Source: Mycobacterium sp. (GTDB taxonomy: Bacteria; Actinomycetota; Actinomycetes; Mycobacteriales; Mycobacteriaceae). From it: DNA of 64,000 nucleotides. Shown here one piece after another: positions 8,222 to 16,830 of this stretch (position 1 is the stretch's first letter; every line of letters starts with the position of its first letter). The position numbers were made by a program, and so were the translations under genes. Under the pieces are notes generated by a model. The model searched no databases and was not told the DNA's origin. It saw only the letters and a list, made by a program, of their open reading frames with translations. Where the stretch lies: the NCBI GenBank assembly GCA_020438845.1, contig JAGQTV010000044.1:62001-126000 (forward strand), read 5' to 3'.

Positions 8222-9112
8222 ATGGCTACTGACATCACGCCGGCGAGCAGCGGACCTCCGCCGCTCGCCGGTGTCCGGCGGTCCTTCGTCGAAGCACGCG
8301 GAGTGCGGTTCCACGTCACTGAGGCCGGGCCGGTGGACGGTAGACCGGTCATCGCGCTGCACGGTTGGCCGCAGCACCACTGGGTTTACCGGGATCTGTT
8401 GGCAGACCCGCCGCCCGGGCTCCGGATCATCGCCCCGGACCTGCCCGGGTACGGCTGGTCGGGTCCAGCGCCGCACCGGTGGGCCAAAGAAGACGTCGCG
8501 CGTGACGTACTGGCCCTGATGGACGCACTGGGGATTGACCGGGCCCTGCTGCTCGCCCACGACTGGGGTGCGTTCGTTGCCTACCTGATGTTGCTGGAGG
8601 CGCCGGAGCGATTCGACGGATACCTGGTGTGCAACATGGCCCATCCGTGGCAGACCCCGAAAACAACGCTGCCACATCTCTGGCGGCTGCTGGCCTACCA
8701 GCCGTTCGTGGCCAGCATCGGTGTTCCCTTGCATCAAAGGACCCGCTACCTGGAGCGGTTCATTTTCGCGCTCGGCCCCAAGGCGCACCGCATCGACCGC
8801 GCCGCCGTCAAGGTGTATGCCGACCGATTCCGCGATCCAGTGTGCGCGCGAACGGCCACCGACACCTACCGCACGTTTTTGCTGCACGAACTGCCCACGG
8901 CTGCACGCCGCCCCGAGCTGCGAAGGGCGACCGTGCCGATTCGTGCGTTGTTCGGCATGAGTGACCCCGCCGTGCACCATTCGCTCGCCTCGCCGGACAC
9001 GGCGAACGCCGACGACTACACGTTCGAGCCGGTAGATGCCGGCCACTTCATCATCGACGAGCGGCCCGATTTGGTGCGGGCGCGGCTGATCGCACTGGCG
9101 GAGGAGACGTAA
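8222..9112 (+). CDS. Alpha/beta hydrolase, epoxide hydrolase/dehalogenase-like
   Basis: This 296-residue protein has the alpha/beta-hydrolase fold, with oxyanion motif HGWP at residues 47-50, DLPGYGWS, and nucleophile elbow AHDWGAF with Asp114. An Asp nucleophile is the signature of epoxide hydrolases and haloalkane dehalogenases rather than esterases. The catalytic His lies in DAGHFIIDERPD near the C-terminus. It lies 7 bp after the FUSC exporter, suggesting that the pair detoxifies or exports a reactive aromatic or epoxide compound. That functional link is inference. No signal peptide is visible. Confidence 0.85.
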   Translation: MATDITPASSGPPPLAGVRRSFVEARGVRFHVTEAGPVDGRPVIALHGWPQHHWVYRDLLADPPPGLRIIAPDLPGYGWSGPAPHRWAKEDVARDVLALMDALGIDRALLLAHDWGAFVAYLMLLEAPERFDGYLVCNMAHPWQTPKTTLPHLWRLLAYQPFVASIGVPLHQRTRYLERFIFALGPKAHRIDRAAVKVYADRFRDPVCARTATDTYRTFLLHELPTAARRPELRRATVPIRALFGMSDPAVHHSLASPDTANADDYTFEPVDAGHFIIDERPDLVRARLIALAEET

Positions 9113-9517
9113 ACGCTTGGTTGTCGGAGGCGTTGTTGGAGGCCACGTCGATCGATCTGCACCGTTAATTAATCGACATCCCCGACCCCCGGTGTGATTT
9201 CTGCCGCATTCCGACCTCATTGTCTAAGAACTTCTTAGCGCCCGGCAAATTCTGTTAACGTCGGATCAGCTGCTGTAAGTGCTTCCGAACACTGGCTTTC
9301 ATCAGCCTCTTCCGGCTGGCATGCGAGCGCTGAATAACGTTCTCTACCTGAGTAAAAGCTGAGGTTCGGCGGGAATTTGAACCGAATTCGGCGCGGCTTT
9401 CTACGGTTAGACTCAATGTCAACCAACGGTTTCGGGATGCATTTTCCCCGAGTTAACGCCAGGCTTCACGCTGCCTTTCGGGCAGCCTGGAATCTGGCCA
9501 ATGGAGGTGACGAGATC
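9113..9517. promoter_or_regulatory. Long upstream region of the beta-propeller gene
   Basis: These 405 bp carry no gene. They contain the AT-rich TTAATTAA near 9167 and the palindrome at 9224-9238. Near 9462-9491 a hairpin with core GCTGCC-TTTCG-GGCAGC, extended by CCAG/CTGG, sits just before the ribosome site. In M. tuberculosis the homologous Rv1057 promoter is controlled by MprA and SigE (known from the literature); I could not identify those boxes with confidence here. Confidence 0.5.
9224..9238. promoter_or_regulatory. Palindrome CTAAGAACTTCTTAG, possible operator
   Basis: This is a perfect 7+1+7 inverted repeat (CTAAGAA-C-TTCTTAG) in the intergenic region, about 110 bp after the hydrolase stop and 280 bp before the beta-propeller start. 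It could be an operator or a weak terminator. No T-run follows, which favours a protein-binding site. Confidence 0.4.
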
Positions 9518-10576
9518 ATGGCAACCAGGACGGGTGCTGCTGCAGTGGCTGAGAAGTCGACCGACTCTCTGTGGCTGGCGGCTCTGCCGAAACCCGGGAT
9601 TGCCGCCCTTCGCGACCGACTGCCGTCGGTGCGCTCCGGTGCCGACCTGGCGCTGGCCGTTCGTCCCGCTGAGGGCGTGGTAGCCGGCCTGCCGGGTGCA
9701 GTCACCGACCTCACCGTGAGCCAGGACGGTCGGTCCCTCCTTGCCGCGCACTACGGCGACGACGCGGTGTCCATCATCGATGTCGCGACTCTGACGGTGC
9801 GGGCCATGGTCCCCGGGATCGCCGAGCCGTATGCGCTGGCTGCCTCGACCGACCGCGTCTATGTCAGTTCCGCCTCCGTCTTCGACGACAGCGTGCTGGC
9901 CGTCGACACCTTGGTCGGAACCGAACTGGCCGCCAAGGACGTCACCGTGACCGCTCGCGGCCTGGCCGTGAGCCCGGCTGGCGACGTTCTCTACGTCGCC
10001 CGGTGCGGCGACGGGTACGCAGACGTGGCCGTCATCGACGTCGAGAGTGGGAACACCCGGACTATCGCCCGCACGCCCGGGGCGTCCGCGGACACTGTCC
10101 GTCTCAGCCCGGACGGTACCCGCCTGTTCGTGACGCTGACCACCGCACGCGGTGGCGCCTTGTTGGTCGTCGACACCCGGTCGAAGCGTGTCGTGCACAA
10201 CGTCGCGATCGGCGGCTCGATCGGCGACATCGCGGTGCACGCGGACGGCCGTGGGGTGTTCGCCACTGGCTGGGATGCCCGCCTTGGCGGCGTGCTGGTC
10301 GTGGTTGATACCGCCGCCGGTCGCGTTGTCGACACCATTGCGGTGGACGGTATGCCTACCCAAGTGATCCTTGGCGGCAATCGGGCCTACCTGGTCGACG
10401 GCGACAGGATCGCTATCGTCAATGTCGTCAAACGCCAGGTGATCGACCACATCGCCGTCGGCCGTCCGGTGTCGTGCATCGCGGTAAGTCGCGACGACTC
10501 CTGTCTGTACGTGGGTGACTACGACGGCACCGTCACCGCGTTCTCTGTGCAAGCCGCGCTCCGCACCGCGTCCTGA
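9518..10576 (+). CDS. YVTN-type beta-propeller protein (Rv1057-like)
   Basis: This 352-residue protein is built of about seven repeats of roughly 40-45 residues, each ending in a LxVxDxxxxxVxxxIxVG-like strand pattern (SIIDVATLTVRAMV, AVIDVESGNTRTIA, LVVDTRSKRVVHNVAIGG, VVVDTAAGRVVDTIAVDG, AIVNVVKRQVIDHIAVGR). This indicates a seven-bladed propeller. Position before the fadD14-like gene matches Rv1057, a stress-induced propeller controlled by MprAB and SigE in M. tuberculosis; its activity is unknown. I chose ATG 9518 because GGAGGTGA lies at 9503-9510; upstream ATGs at 9377 and 9416 lack one. The last codons and stop lie inside a 24-bp tandem duplication. Confidence 0.82.
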   Translation: MATRTGAAAVAEKSTDSLWLAALPKPGIAALRDRLPSVRSGADLALAVRPAEGVVAGLPGAVTDLTVSQDGRSLLAAHYGDDAVSIIDVATLTVRAMVPGIAEPYALAASTDRVYVSSASVFDDSVLAVDTLVGTELAAKDVTVTARGLAVSPAGDVLYVARCGDGYADVAVIDVESGNTRTIARTPGASADTVRLSPDGTRLFVTLTTARGGALLVVDTRSKRVVHNVAIGGSIGDIAVHADGRGVFATGWDARLGGVLVVVDTAAGRVVDTIAVDGMPTQVILGGNRAYLVDGDRIAIVNVVKRQVIDHIAVGRPVSCIAVSRDDSCLYVGDYDGTVTAFSVQAALRTAS

Positions 10577-10614
10577 CGCGGTGACATCGGCGCGTCCTGA
10601 CGCGGTGACATCGG
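10567..10614. repeat. 24-bp tandem duplication over the stop codon of the propeller gene
   Basis: Two identical 24-bp units (10567-10590 and 10591-10614; each starts CGCGTCCTGACG) stand head to tail. The first contains the TGA stop at 10574-10576, so the duplication does not change the protein. It looks like a replication-slippage event. Confidence 0.9.
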
Positions 10615-10616
10615 CA

Positions 10617-10637
10617 CCGCCCGGGTGAACCGGGCGG
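10617..10637. terminator. Intergenic hairpin terminator
   Basis: CCGCCCGG-GTGAA-CCGGGCGG forms a perfect 8-bp stem with a 5-nt loop. It lies between the convergent propeller gene and the small helical protein gene and can serve both. Confidence 0.75.
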
Positions 10638-10666
10638 GCTGCAGGATTCGGGTCTCGTTCTACCCG

Positions 10667-10966
10667 CTACTCGGTGGCGTCGATGGCTTCGAGGCGTTCG
10701 GCCACACGAGCCAGCGCTTCGTCGAAGACATCGACCTTTTCGCCGCGCTTCTCGTTGGCCGGCTGGGCGGCGCCGCGCGCCCCCTCAGCCTCCACTCGGG
10801 CAGCCCCTTGACGGCGTAACAGGCTGAAGTTCTTCTCACGGGCTTTCCTGAGTCGACTCTGCAGATCCTTGAGCGACTTCTCGTCCATGCGGTCCAGCGC
10901 GGTGGGATGGGCCTGGTCGATCAGCGAGTTTTCCTGCGGGGTCAGGTTCACATGATGGGTGCTCAC
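10667..10966 (-). CDS. Small helical, highly charged conserved protein
   Basis: This 99-residue cytoplasmic protein is predicted to be almost all helix. The N-terminal half (LTPQENSLIDQAHPTALDRMDEKSLKDLQSRLRKAREKNFSLLRRQGA) is charged and coiled-coil-like. An Ala/Gly-rich linker and a second amphipathic helix (KVDVFDEALARVAERLEAI) follow. The pattern is that of a nucleic-acid- or protein-binding helix pair; I do not recognise a named family. The start is GTG at 10966; no clear ribosome site is seen. It is the last gene of a minus-strand pair with the small exported protein upstream. Confidence 0.65.
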   Translation of the reverse strand: MSTHHVNLTPQENSLIDQAHPTALDRMDEKSLKDLQSRLRKAREKNFSLLRRQGAARVEAEGARGAAQPANEKRGEKVDVFDEALARVAERLEAIDATE

Positions 10967-11127
10967 GGTTGATTCATAGCGGGTGGCGCGCTTAAAAGCA
11001 GGGGAAATCGCCGGATGAAATGGCGAACCATCACCGCGGTTGGGTGCGGCGACCTCGACCAGGTCATTCACAAGATGAACATGTGGCGAACAACTCAACG
11101 GGGTGGACCCCGGCGGGCACAAGGTTT

Positions 11128-11445
11128 TCAGCGTTGGCTGCAGTCCAACGACACCGAGATGCTCATGCTGGTCACCGCCGGCACCAAGAAGCTGCCGTCT
11201 CGGCTGCCCAGGCCCGGACCGACGTAGGGGACCCACTGGGTGACGGTCTGCGGGTTGCGGACCCCGGTGACCACACACTTGGACATCGGCCCTGTGCCCA
11301 TCTTGTCGATGGTGACGGTATAGCCCTGCTGCTGGAGTCTGTTGATGGTGTCCTGCGCCGAGTCGTCGGCCCAAGCGATGCCCGCCGGTCCAGTCATGGC
11401 AGCGCACACCGCTGCCGTTGCGGCGAGAGTTGCGATGGTGCGCAT
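11128..11445 (-). CDS. Small secreted protein with one predicted disulfide
   Basis: This 105-residue protein has a clear Sec signal peptide: MRTIATLAATAAVCAAMTGPAGIAWA, with cleavage near WA-DD. The mature part of about 79 residues contains DTINRLQQQGYTVTIDKMG, a motif seen in several small mycobacterial exported proteins, and two Cys (SKCVVTG, LDCSQR) that could form a disulfide. I recognise no biochemical function. It is divergent from the fadD14-like gene, with a 75-bp promoter region between the two start codons. Confidence 0.78.
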   Translation of the reverse strand: MRTIATLAATAAVCAAMTGPAGIAWADDSAQDTINRLQQQGYTVTIDKMGTGPMSKCVVTGVRNPQTVTQWVPYVGPGLGSRDGSFLVPAVTSMSISVSLDCSQR

Positions 11446-11520
11446 GACACCATCGTTGCGCGATTGCCGCTTGGATACCATTCGCGCAGGGAAATACACG
11501 CGAACGAAGGTGGTCCGGCG

Positions 11521-13146
11521 ATGTTGAGCACCATGCAAGACTCCCCTCTGACAGTCGGGGCGATCCTGAGGTATGCGGTAGGGGTGCACGGCGACCGCCT
11601 GGTGTCCACCGCCACTGGCGGCGGCTTTCGGCAGGCGACCTACCGGCAAGTCGGTCGGCAGGCGACCAGGTTGGCCCATGCATTACGCCGACTGGGCATT
11701 GAAGGGGACCAGCGGGTTGCCACCTTCATGTGGAACAACCAGGAGCACCTCGAAGCCTATGTGGCCGTGCCGTCGATGGGTGCGGTGCTGCACACGCTCA
11801 ACATCCGGCTGTTTCCCGAACAGATCGAGTTCGTCGCCTACGAAGCCGAGGATCAGGTGGTCATCGCCGATCTGTCGCTCGCGCCGATCCTGGCCCCGGT
11901 GCTGCCCCGGATGGAGACCGTGCACACGGTCATCGCAGTGGGCTCCGGCGACCTTTCGGCATTCGAGGCCTCGGGCAAGAGAGTGGTCCGCTACCACGAA
12001 ATCACCGCTGTCGAGCCCGACGAGTTCGACTGGCCGGACATCGATGAAAACTCCGCTGCGGCAATGTGTTACACCAGCGGCACTACCGGTCATCCGAAGG
12101 GTGTCGTCTATAGTCATCGGTCGAGCTATCTGCACTCGACTGCGGTCTGCAGTGGCAACGGCATGGGATTGAGTTTCTCGGATACCGCCTTGCCGATCGT
12201 GCCCATGTTCCACGCCAATGCCTGGGGGCTGCCCTACGCCGCTTTGATGGCGGGCGCCGACATCGTCCTGCCGGATCGTTTTATGGATGCGAAGTCGCTG
12301 GTAAATCTCATCGAGACGCAACGGCCGACGGTGGCGGGGGCGGTGCCCACCATCTGGAACGACGTAATGAACTTCCTGGACCGTGAACCGGGACATGACA
12401 TTTCCTCACTGCGACTGGTCGCGTGCGGCGGCTCGGCGGTGCCACTGTCGCTGATGCAGTCCTTTGAGGAGCGTTACGGCGTTCAGATTCGCCAGTTGTG
12501 GGGGATGACCGAGACCTCTCCCACCGCCACGCTGGCATGGCCGCCGCCGGGATTGCCGGAGGACGAGGTCTGGAAGATTCGGGCCACCCAAGGCCGTCCT
12601 TTGTGTGGTGTGGAGACCCGCATCGTCGACGACGAAGGGGCCACGCTGCCCAATGACGGTGTGGCCGTGGGGGAGTTGGAGGTTCGCGGTCCGTGGATCA
12701 CCGGCTCCTATTACCGCAACACCGACCCCTCGAAGTTTGAATCAGGGTGGCTGCGCACCGGCGATGTCGGCCGGATCGACCCCCAGGGCTACATCACGCT
12801 CACCGACCGGGCCAAGGACGTCATCAAGTCTGGCGGTGAGTGGATATCCTCGGTCGATCTGGAGAATCACCTCATCGCGCATCCGCTGGTTCGAGAGGCC
12901 GCGGTGGTGGGGGTCCCCGATGAGCGCTGGCAGGAGCGCCCGCTGGCCGCCGTCGTTCCGCAACCGGGGGCTGAGATCACGCCGGCGGAATTACGGGAGT
13001 TCCTGTCCGACAGGGTGGTTCGGTGGTGGCTGCCGGAGCGCTGGACTCTTGTCGATGAGATTCCGCGGACCAGTGTGGGCAAGTATGACAAGAAGACGAT
13101 CAGGGCGCGCTACGCCGGCGGCGAGTACACCGTCGTCGAGCTTTGA
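11521..13146 (+). CDS. fadD14: Medium-chain fatty-acid-CoA ligase (FadD14-like)
   Basis: This 541-residue member of the AMP-forming (ANL) superfamily activates a fatty or other carboxylic acid to its CoA thioester using ATP. Signature motifs are YTSGTTGHPKG near residue 185 (P-loop), WGMTET near residue 325, YITLTDRAKDVIKSGGEWIS (adenylate-binding and hinge) and the C-terminal catalytic Lys in PRTSVGKYDKKTIR. FadD14 (Rv1058) has almost the same length and the same neighbour. No membrane segment is present. The start is ATG 11521, with GAAGGTGG upstream. Confidence 0.9.
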   Translation: MLSTMQDSPLTVGAILRYAVGVHGDRLVSTATGGGFRQATYRQVGRQATRLAHALRRLGIEGDQRVATFMWNNQEHLEAYVAVPSMGAVLHTLNIRLFPEQIEFVAYEAEDQVVIADLSLAPILAPVLPRMETVHTVIAVGSGDLSAFEASGKRVVRYHEITAVEPDEFDWPDIDENSAAAMCYTSGTTGHPKGVVYSHRSSYLHSTAVCSGNGMGLSFSDTALPIVPMFHANAWGLPYAALMAGADIVLPDRFMDAKSLVNLIETQRPTVAGAVPTIWNDVMNFLDREPGHDISSLRLVACGGSAVPLSLMQSFEERYGVQIRQLWGMTETSPTATLAWPPPGLPEDEVWKIRATQGRPLCGVETRIVDDEGATLPNDGVAVGELEVRGPWITGSYYRNTDPSKFESGWLRTGDVGRIDPQGYITLTDRAKDVIKSGGEWISSVDLENHLIAHPLVREAAVVGVPDERWQERPLAAVVPQPGAEITPAELREFLSDRVVRWWLPERWTLVDEIPRTSVGKYDKKTIRARYAGGEYTVVEL

Positions 13147-13153
13147 CGCCCGG

Positions 13154-15580
13154 TTAACGGATGGATACCCGGACGAGGGTGCAGTCGTCGTCGAACAGGC
13201 CGGAGGTGGATCGGTTCCGGATCTGGTCGATGAGGTCGTCGAGGGTCCATCCCGGCTTGGTGGCGGTGCGGGCGCACAAGCTGATGAAATCGTCTAGGGT
13301 CCAAGTGCGCCCATCGCGCAGCGTCAAGTCGAATGCCCCGTCGCTGTAGATCAGGAGGGCGGTGTCGGGATTGACGGTGCAGTGGCGGGTTTCGAAGGTG
13401 CTGTCCTCCATAACCCCGATCGGTATTGATTCCGAGGGCAGTCGCGCGGGGTCGGAGCCGTCTGCGGTCAGGACGATCGTTGGGGGATGTCCGGCGCCGG
13501 AATAGCTCAGCGTGTGGGTCGAGGGCTGGTAGACGCCGTACCAGATGGTGAAGTAGTTGCCCGCGTGCTCTTCCATCTGGAAGAGCCGGTTGAGTTCGGT
13601 CAGGACTTCGCCGGGATCGCGCAGAGTGTCGATGTCGAGGGTTCCGGAGCGCAGCAGGTTGTGCACCGTGACCGATAGCAAAGCCGAGGCCACTCCGTGG
13701 CCGGAGACGTCGACCAGGTAGACGATGAGGTGGTCGTCGTCGATCCAGCGGTGGTCGAAGCTGTCCCCGCCGAGTTCCCGGGAGGGCACGTAGCGGGAGG
13801 CGACGGGCACCGGGGCCTCGAGATCGCTGGGCAGAATCGAGGCGATGTAGCGATCGGCGCTGCTGAGTTCGGACATCAACCGGCGGGCCAGTGCGTTCAT
13901 GCCGGACAGGACGAGCAGGAACGCCTCGAGCATGAACGTCAAGGCCAGGGCTACCAGCAGCAGGATCACCGTGACGCTGCCGTGACTGTCGACGAACGCC
14001 GTACTCGTCGGACGGACCGTGAGTTCCCAGGTGCGTCCATAGACGTCGAGCGGCAATGTCGTCGCCGCCGGTGCCGCGCTGGCCTGATCGCGTGGGGCTG
14101 AGACCCGTGCAGGGAGATCGGCGATGACGACCGGATCCGCCCGACTGCTGACGTCGATCAGTGTGACCTCGACGCGGTCCCACTCCGTGCCACCGAAGGT
14201 CTCGGCAAGCAGGTCGCCGAGACGGTAGACGCTGGCGGTGAAGCCGCGCAGTGCGGCGCGCCGTGCGGACGTGCTGCCCGGATCAGCCCCGCCCTCGTAG
14301 ACCGGCAAGAGGGCAAGCATGCCTTTTTGTGTGTCGGAATCCTGAACGAGATCGATCGGGGGGGTTGCCGTGGTCTGGCCGGTGTCGCGGGCTGTCGCGA
14401 TAGCGGCGGCTCGTAACGGGGTGGAGTCGATATCGAAGCCGAGAGCGCCGCGATTTGTCGCGATCGGCTCGATGTAGGCCACGACGACGTACTCGGGGCG
14501 AGGCGAGACGGGCCGCAGGTTGCCGGCGGCGTCGCGCTCGGTGACGGTGAAAGCCTGCAGACCCGGCTGCGCGCGCTGACGTGCTTCGAAAGCGGCCAGT
14601 TCAGCCTGGGGGACCACGGGATCCCATGACAGGGCCTGCAGACTGGGCAGGCGGGTAAGCACGTCGTTGGTATAGGTTTCGAACTCCTTCGCGGTGACGT
14701 ACTCGGACGCATCCAGAAGCCCGCGGAGACCCTCAAGCACTTCTTGGTGGAGAGCGATGGTGCCGACCAGGTTCGCCGCGGCGCGGGTACCCAACTTCTG
14801 CACCGCGTTGTCGATCCGGGCCCGCTCGCTGGCGACGTTCTGGACGACGGCAGTCATCAGGATCCCCACGATCACCAGCGACGGGGCGGCGATGTTCCAG
14901 CGACGCCCCGCCCAGTATCGGGCCTGCGAAGGCAGGAACATCAGCATCACAGGAGCGATGGTGATGACCCCGATGGCGTCGCCAACCCACCAGGTCAGCC
15001 AGCCCATCGCGGCTGGGCTGGGATCGATGAGTCCTGCCGCGAGCTGGGTGGCAATGCCGATGGTGGGAGCGATAGTGCTGCCCAGCAGGCCGCCGAAGGC
15101 GAGAGTGAGCAGTACCGCTCGCGGCGTGTCGAGCCGCCGAATCGGCCCGACGAAGCGACCAACGAGGGCTGCACCCGCGAAAGCCCCAAGGACTGACCCG
15201 ATGCCGACCGCTGCCGCGAGGAACCAGGTTTGCGAAGCGGGCTCGCCCAAGCGGGTCAGCCAGAACGCGTTGACGCCGGCCGACCCGAAAAAGACCCCTG
15301 GAAGAGCGCGCCATCTCCAAATTAGCGCGGCAGCGAAGGCGACGCCGGCGGCCGGCCACACTGGCGAGGCAAGACCGGCCATCTGGCTCAAGGCGAGCGC
15401 GGGCAGTCCGAGTGCGGCATACAGGACGGCGACGGCGGGCGAGATGACGAATGCCGAGGACCACGTTGGTCGGCGATCGGGCGTCCACAGGTTGCCTGGC
15501 CTATCCCAGGTCGCGGGTTTGCGAGGACGCCTGTTCGGTTGCTCGGTCCGGACCGATCGATTCATCACGGGGTTTGGCAT
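13154..15580 (-). CDS. Membrane receptor phosphatase: MASE1-CHASE-PP2C (SpoIIE/RsbU type)
   Basis: The protein has about 808 residues. About residues 30-240 form a MASE1 multi-helix sensor (PVWPAAGVAFAAALIWRWRALPGVFFGSAGVNAFW and WWVGDAIGVITIAPVML). Residues about 270-500 match an extracytoplasmic CHASE domain (LPSLQALSWDPVV, GALGFDID). A last transmembrane helix leads to a PP2C/SpoIIE catalytic domain from about residue 585. Its metal-site motifs are SRELGGDSFDHRW, LVDVSGHGVASAL and GLFDDDCTLV. RsbU-like enzymes dephosphorylate anti-anti-sigma (STAS) proteins, so it probably couples an external ligand to a sigma-factor switch. It lies 29 bp downstream of the thiolase gene, so they are likely co-transcribed. 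Start 15580 is tentative; 15568/15565 are alternatives. Confidence 0.85.
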   Translation of the reverse strand: MPNPVMNRSVRTEQPNRRPRKPATWDRPGNLWTPDRRPTWSSAFVISPAVAVLYAALGLPALALSQMAGLASPVWPAAGVAFAAALIWRWRALPGVFFGSAGVNAFWLTRLGEPASQTWFLAAAVGIGSVLGAFAGAALVGRFVGPIRRLDTPRAVLLTLAFGGLLGSTIAPTIGIATQLAAGLIDPSPAAMGWLTWWVGDAIGVITIAPVMLMFLPSQARYWAGRRWNIAAPSLVIVGILMTAVVQNVASERARIDNAVQKLGTRAAANLVGTIALHQEVLEGLRGLLDASEYVTAKEFETYTNDVLTRLPSLQALSWDPVVPQAELAAFEARQRAQPGLQAFTVTERDAAGNLRPVSPRPEYVVVAYIEPIATNRGALGFDIDSTPLRAAAIATARDTGQTTATPPIDLVQDSDTQKGMLALLPVYEGGADPGSTSARRAALRGFTASVYRLGDLLAETFGGTEWDRVEVTLIDVSSRADPVVIADLPARVSAPRDQASAAPAATTLPLDVYGRTWELTVRPTSTAFVDSHGSVTVILLLVALALTFMLEAFLLVLSGMNALARRLMSELSSADRYIASILPSDLEAPVPVASRYVPSRELGGDSFDHRWIDDDHLIVYLVDVSGHGVASALLSVTVHNLLRSGTLDIDTLRDPGEVLTELNRLFQMEEHAGNYFTIWYGVYQPSTHTLSYSGAGHPPTIVLTADGSDPARLPSESIPIGVMEDSTFETRHCTVNPDTALLIYSDGAFDLTLRDGRTWTLDDFISLCARTATKPGWTLDDLIDQIRNRSTSGLFDDDCTLVRVSIR

Positions 15581-15609
15581 GCCTCTAGCGGTCGCCGACG
15601 CTCGGCTGA

Positions 15610-16812
15610 CTACCGGTCGGCGCGCTGGTAGGCGGTGACAACGGCTGCGCCGCCGAGGCCGATGTTGTGCTGCAGCGCGGCGGTGACGCCGTCCACCTGA
15701 CGCTTGTCGGCGGTGCCACGCAGTTGCCAGGTCAGCTCGCTGCACTGGGCCAGGCCGGTGGCTCCCAGCGGATGGCCTTTCGAAATGAGCCCGCCGGAGG
15801 GATTGACCACCCAGCGTCCGCCGTAGGTGGTGTCACCGGCGTCTATCAACCCCGGTGCTTCACCCACACCGCACAGTCCCAGAGCCTCGTAGAGCAGAAG
15901 CTCATTGGCCGAGAAGCAGTCGTGCAGCTCGATGACCTGAAAGTCCTTCGGCTCCAGCCCGCTCTGGTGGTAAACCTGCTGAGCGGCTTGAACATTCATG
16001 TCGTAGCCGATGACGTTCTTCGCCGACCCGTCGAAGGTCGAGGCGAAATCGGTGGTCATCGCCTGTCCGACGATCTCCACAGCCTGGCCGGCCAGCCCGT
16101 GGGAATCGAAAAAGCCTTCCGAGGACAGCACGGCTGCCGCCGAACCGTCGGAGGTCGGCGAGCACTGCAGTTTGGTCACGGGGTCGGAGATCATCGGTGC
16201 GGCCAGGATGTCGGCGAGGCTGTACTCGGTCTGGAACTGCGCATAGGGGTTGTTCACCGAATGCTTGTGGTTCTTGTAGCCGATCTTGGCGAAATGCTCA
16301 GCGGTTGCGCCGTATTGGCGCATGTACTCACGCCCTGCCGCTGCGAACATCCAGGGTGCGACCGGAAAGGCCAGCTCGTCGATCTCCGCCAGTGCCGCGA
16401 TGTGGCGGCGCAGGGGAGATTCGCGGTCGTCGGCGCCGCCACCCAAAGGGCCGGGCTTCATCTTCTCGAAGCCCAGGGCCAGCACGCAGTCGGCCAGTCC
16501 GCCGCGGATGGCCTGCGCGGCCAGGAACAGCGCGGTGGACCCGGTCGAGCAGTTGTTGTTGACGTTGACGATCGGGATTCCGGTCATACCCAGTTCGTAG
16601 AGCGCACGCTGGCCGCAGGTGGAGTCACCGGCCACGTAGCCGACGAATCCCTGCTCGACCTCTTGATAGTCCACCCCGGCATCGTTGAGCGCCATGGTTC
16701 CCGACTCTCGGGCCATGTCGGGGTAGTCCCAGCCCTCGCGCCGGCCGGGCTTCTCGAACTTCGTCATGCCGACACCGATGACGTAAACCTTTTCGGGCAG
16801 CTTCGCCGGCAT
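15610..16812 (-). CDS. Thiolase-superfamily lipid-transfer protein/acetyl-CoA acetyltransferase-like (Ltp/SCP-x type)
   Basis: This 400-residue protein belongs to the non-decarboxylating thiolase group that includes SCP-x and mycobacterial Ltp proteins. It starts [20 protein letters not shown] and has the active-site Cys in [29 protein letters not shown], and the C-terminal [14 protein letters not shown] motif with catalytic His. Such proteins cleave 3-ketoacyl-CoA or retro-aldol substrates, often in sterol side-chain degradation with a DUF35 partner; no partner is visible here. The start codon has TACACT 6 nt upstream, suggesting a leaderless mRNA. It shares a tiny promoter with the divergent oxidoreductase gene. 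Confidence 0.88.
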   Translation of the reverse strand: MPAKLPEKVYVIGVGMTKFEKPGRREGWDYPDMARESGTMALNDAGVDYQEVEQGFVGYVAGDSTCGQRALYELGMTGIPIVNVNNNCSTGSTALFLAAQAIRGGLADCVLALGFEKMKPGPLGGGADDRESPLRRHIAALAEIDELAFPVAPWMFAAAGREYMRQYGATAEHFAKIGYKNHKHSVNNPYAQFQTEYSLADILAAPMISDPVTKLQCSPTSDGSAAAVLSSEGFFDSHGLAGQAVEIVGQAMTTDFASTFDGSAKNVIGYDMNVQAAQQVYHQSGLEPKDFQVIELHDCFSANELLLYEALGLCGVGEAPGLIDAGDTTYGGRWVVNPSGGLISKGHPLGATGLAQCSELTWQLRGTADKRQVDGVTAALQHNIGLGGAAVVTAYQRADR

Positions 16813-16817
16813 GGGGT

Positions 16818-16824
16818 TAGTGTA
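16818..16824. promoter_or_regulatory. Overlapping back-to-back -10 boxes for divergent leaderless genes
   Basis: On the plus strand TAGTGT (16818-16823) lies 7 nt before the GTG at 16831. On the minus strand TACACT (16824-16819) lies 6 nt before the ATG at 16812. Both fit TANNNT leaderless mycobacterial promoters. The two -10 hexamers share five base pairs, so the promoters should exclude each other. Confidence 0.6.
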
Positions 16825-16830
16825 GTTAAG

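Noticed and set aside
15667-16830. A 742-codon plus-strand frame ahead of the Rv1059-like gene
   Set aside because: Its first half is antisense to the thiolase gene, which has clear active-site motifs; the plus-strand gene starts at 16831.
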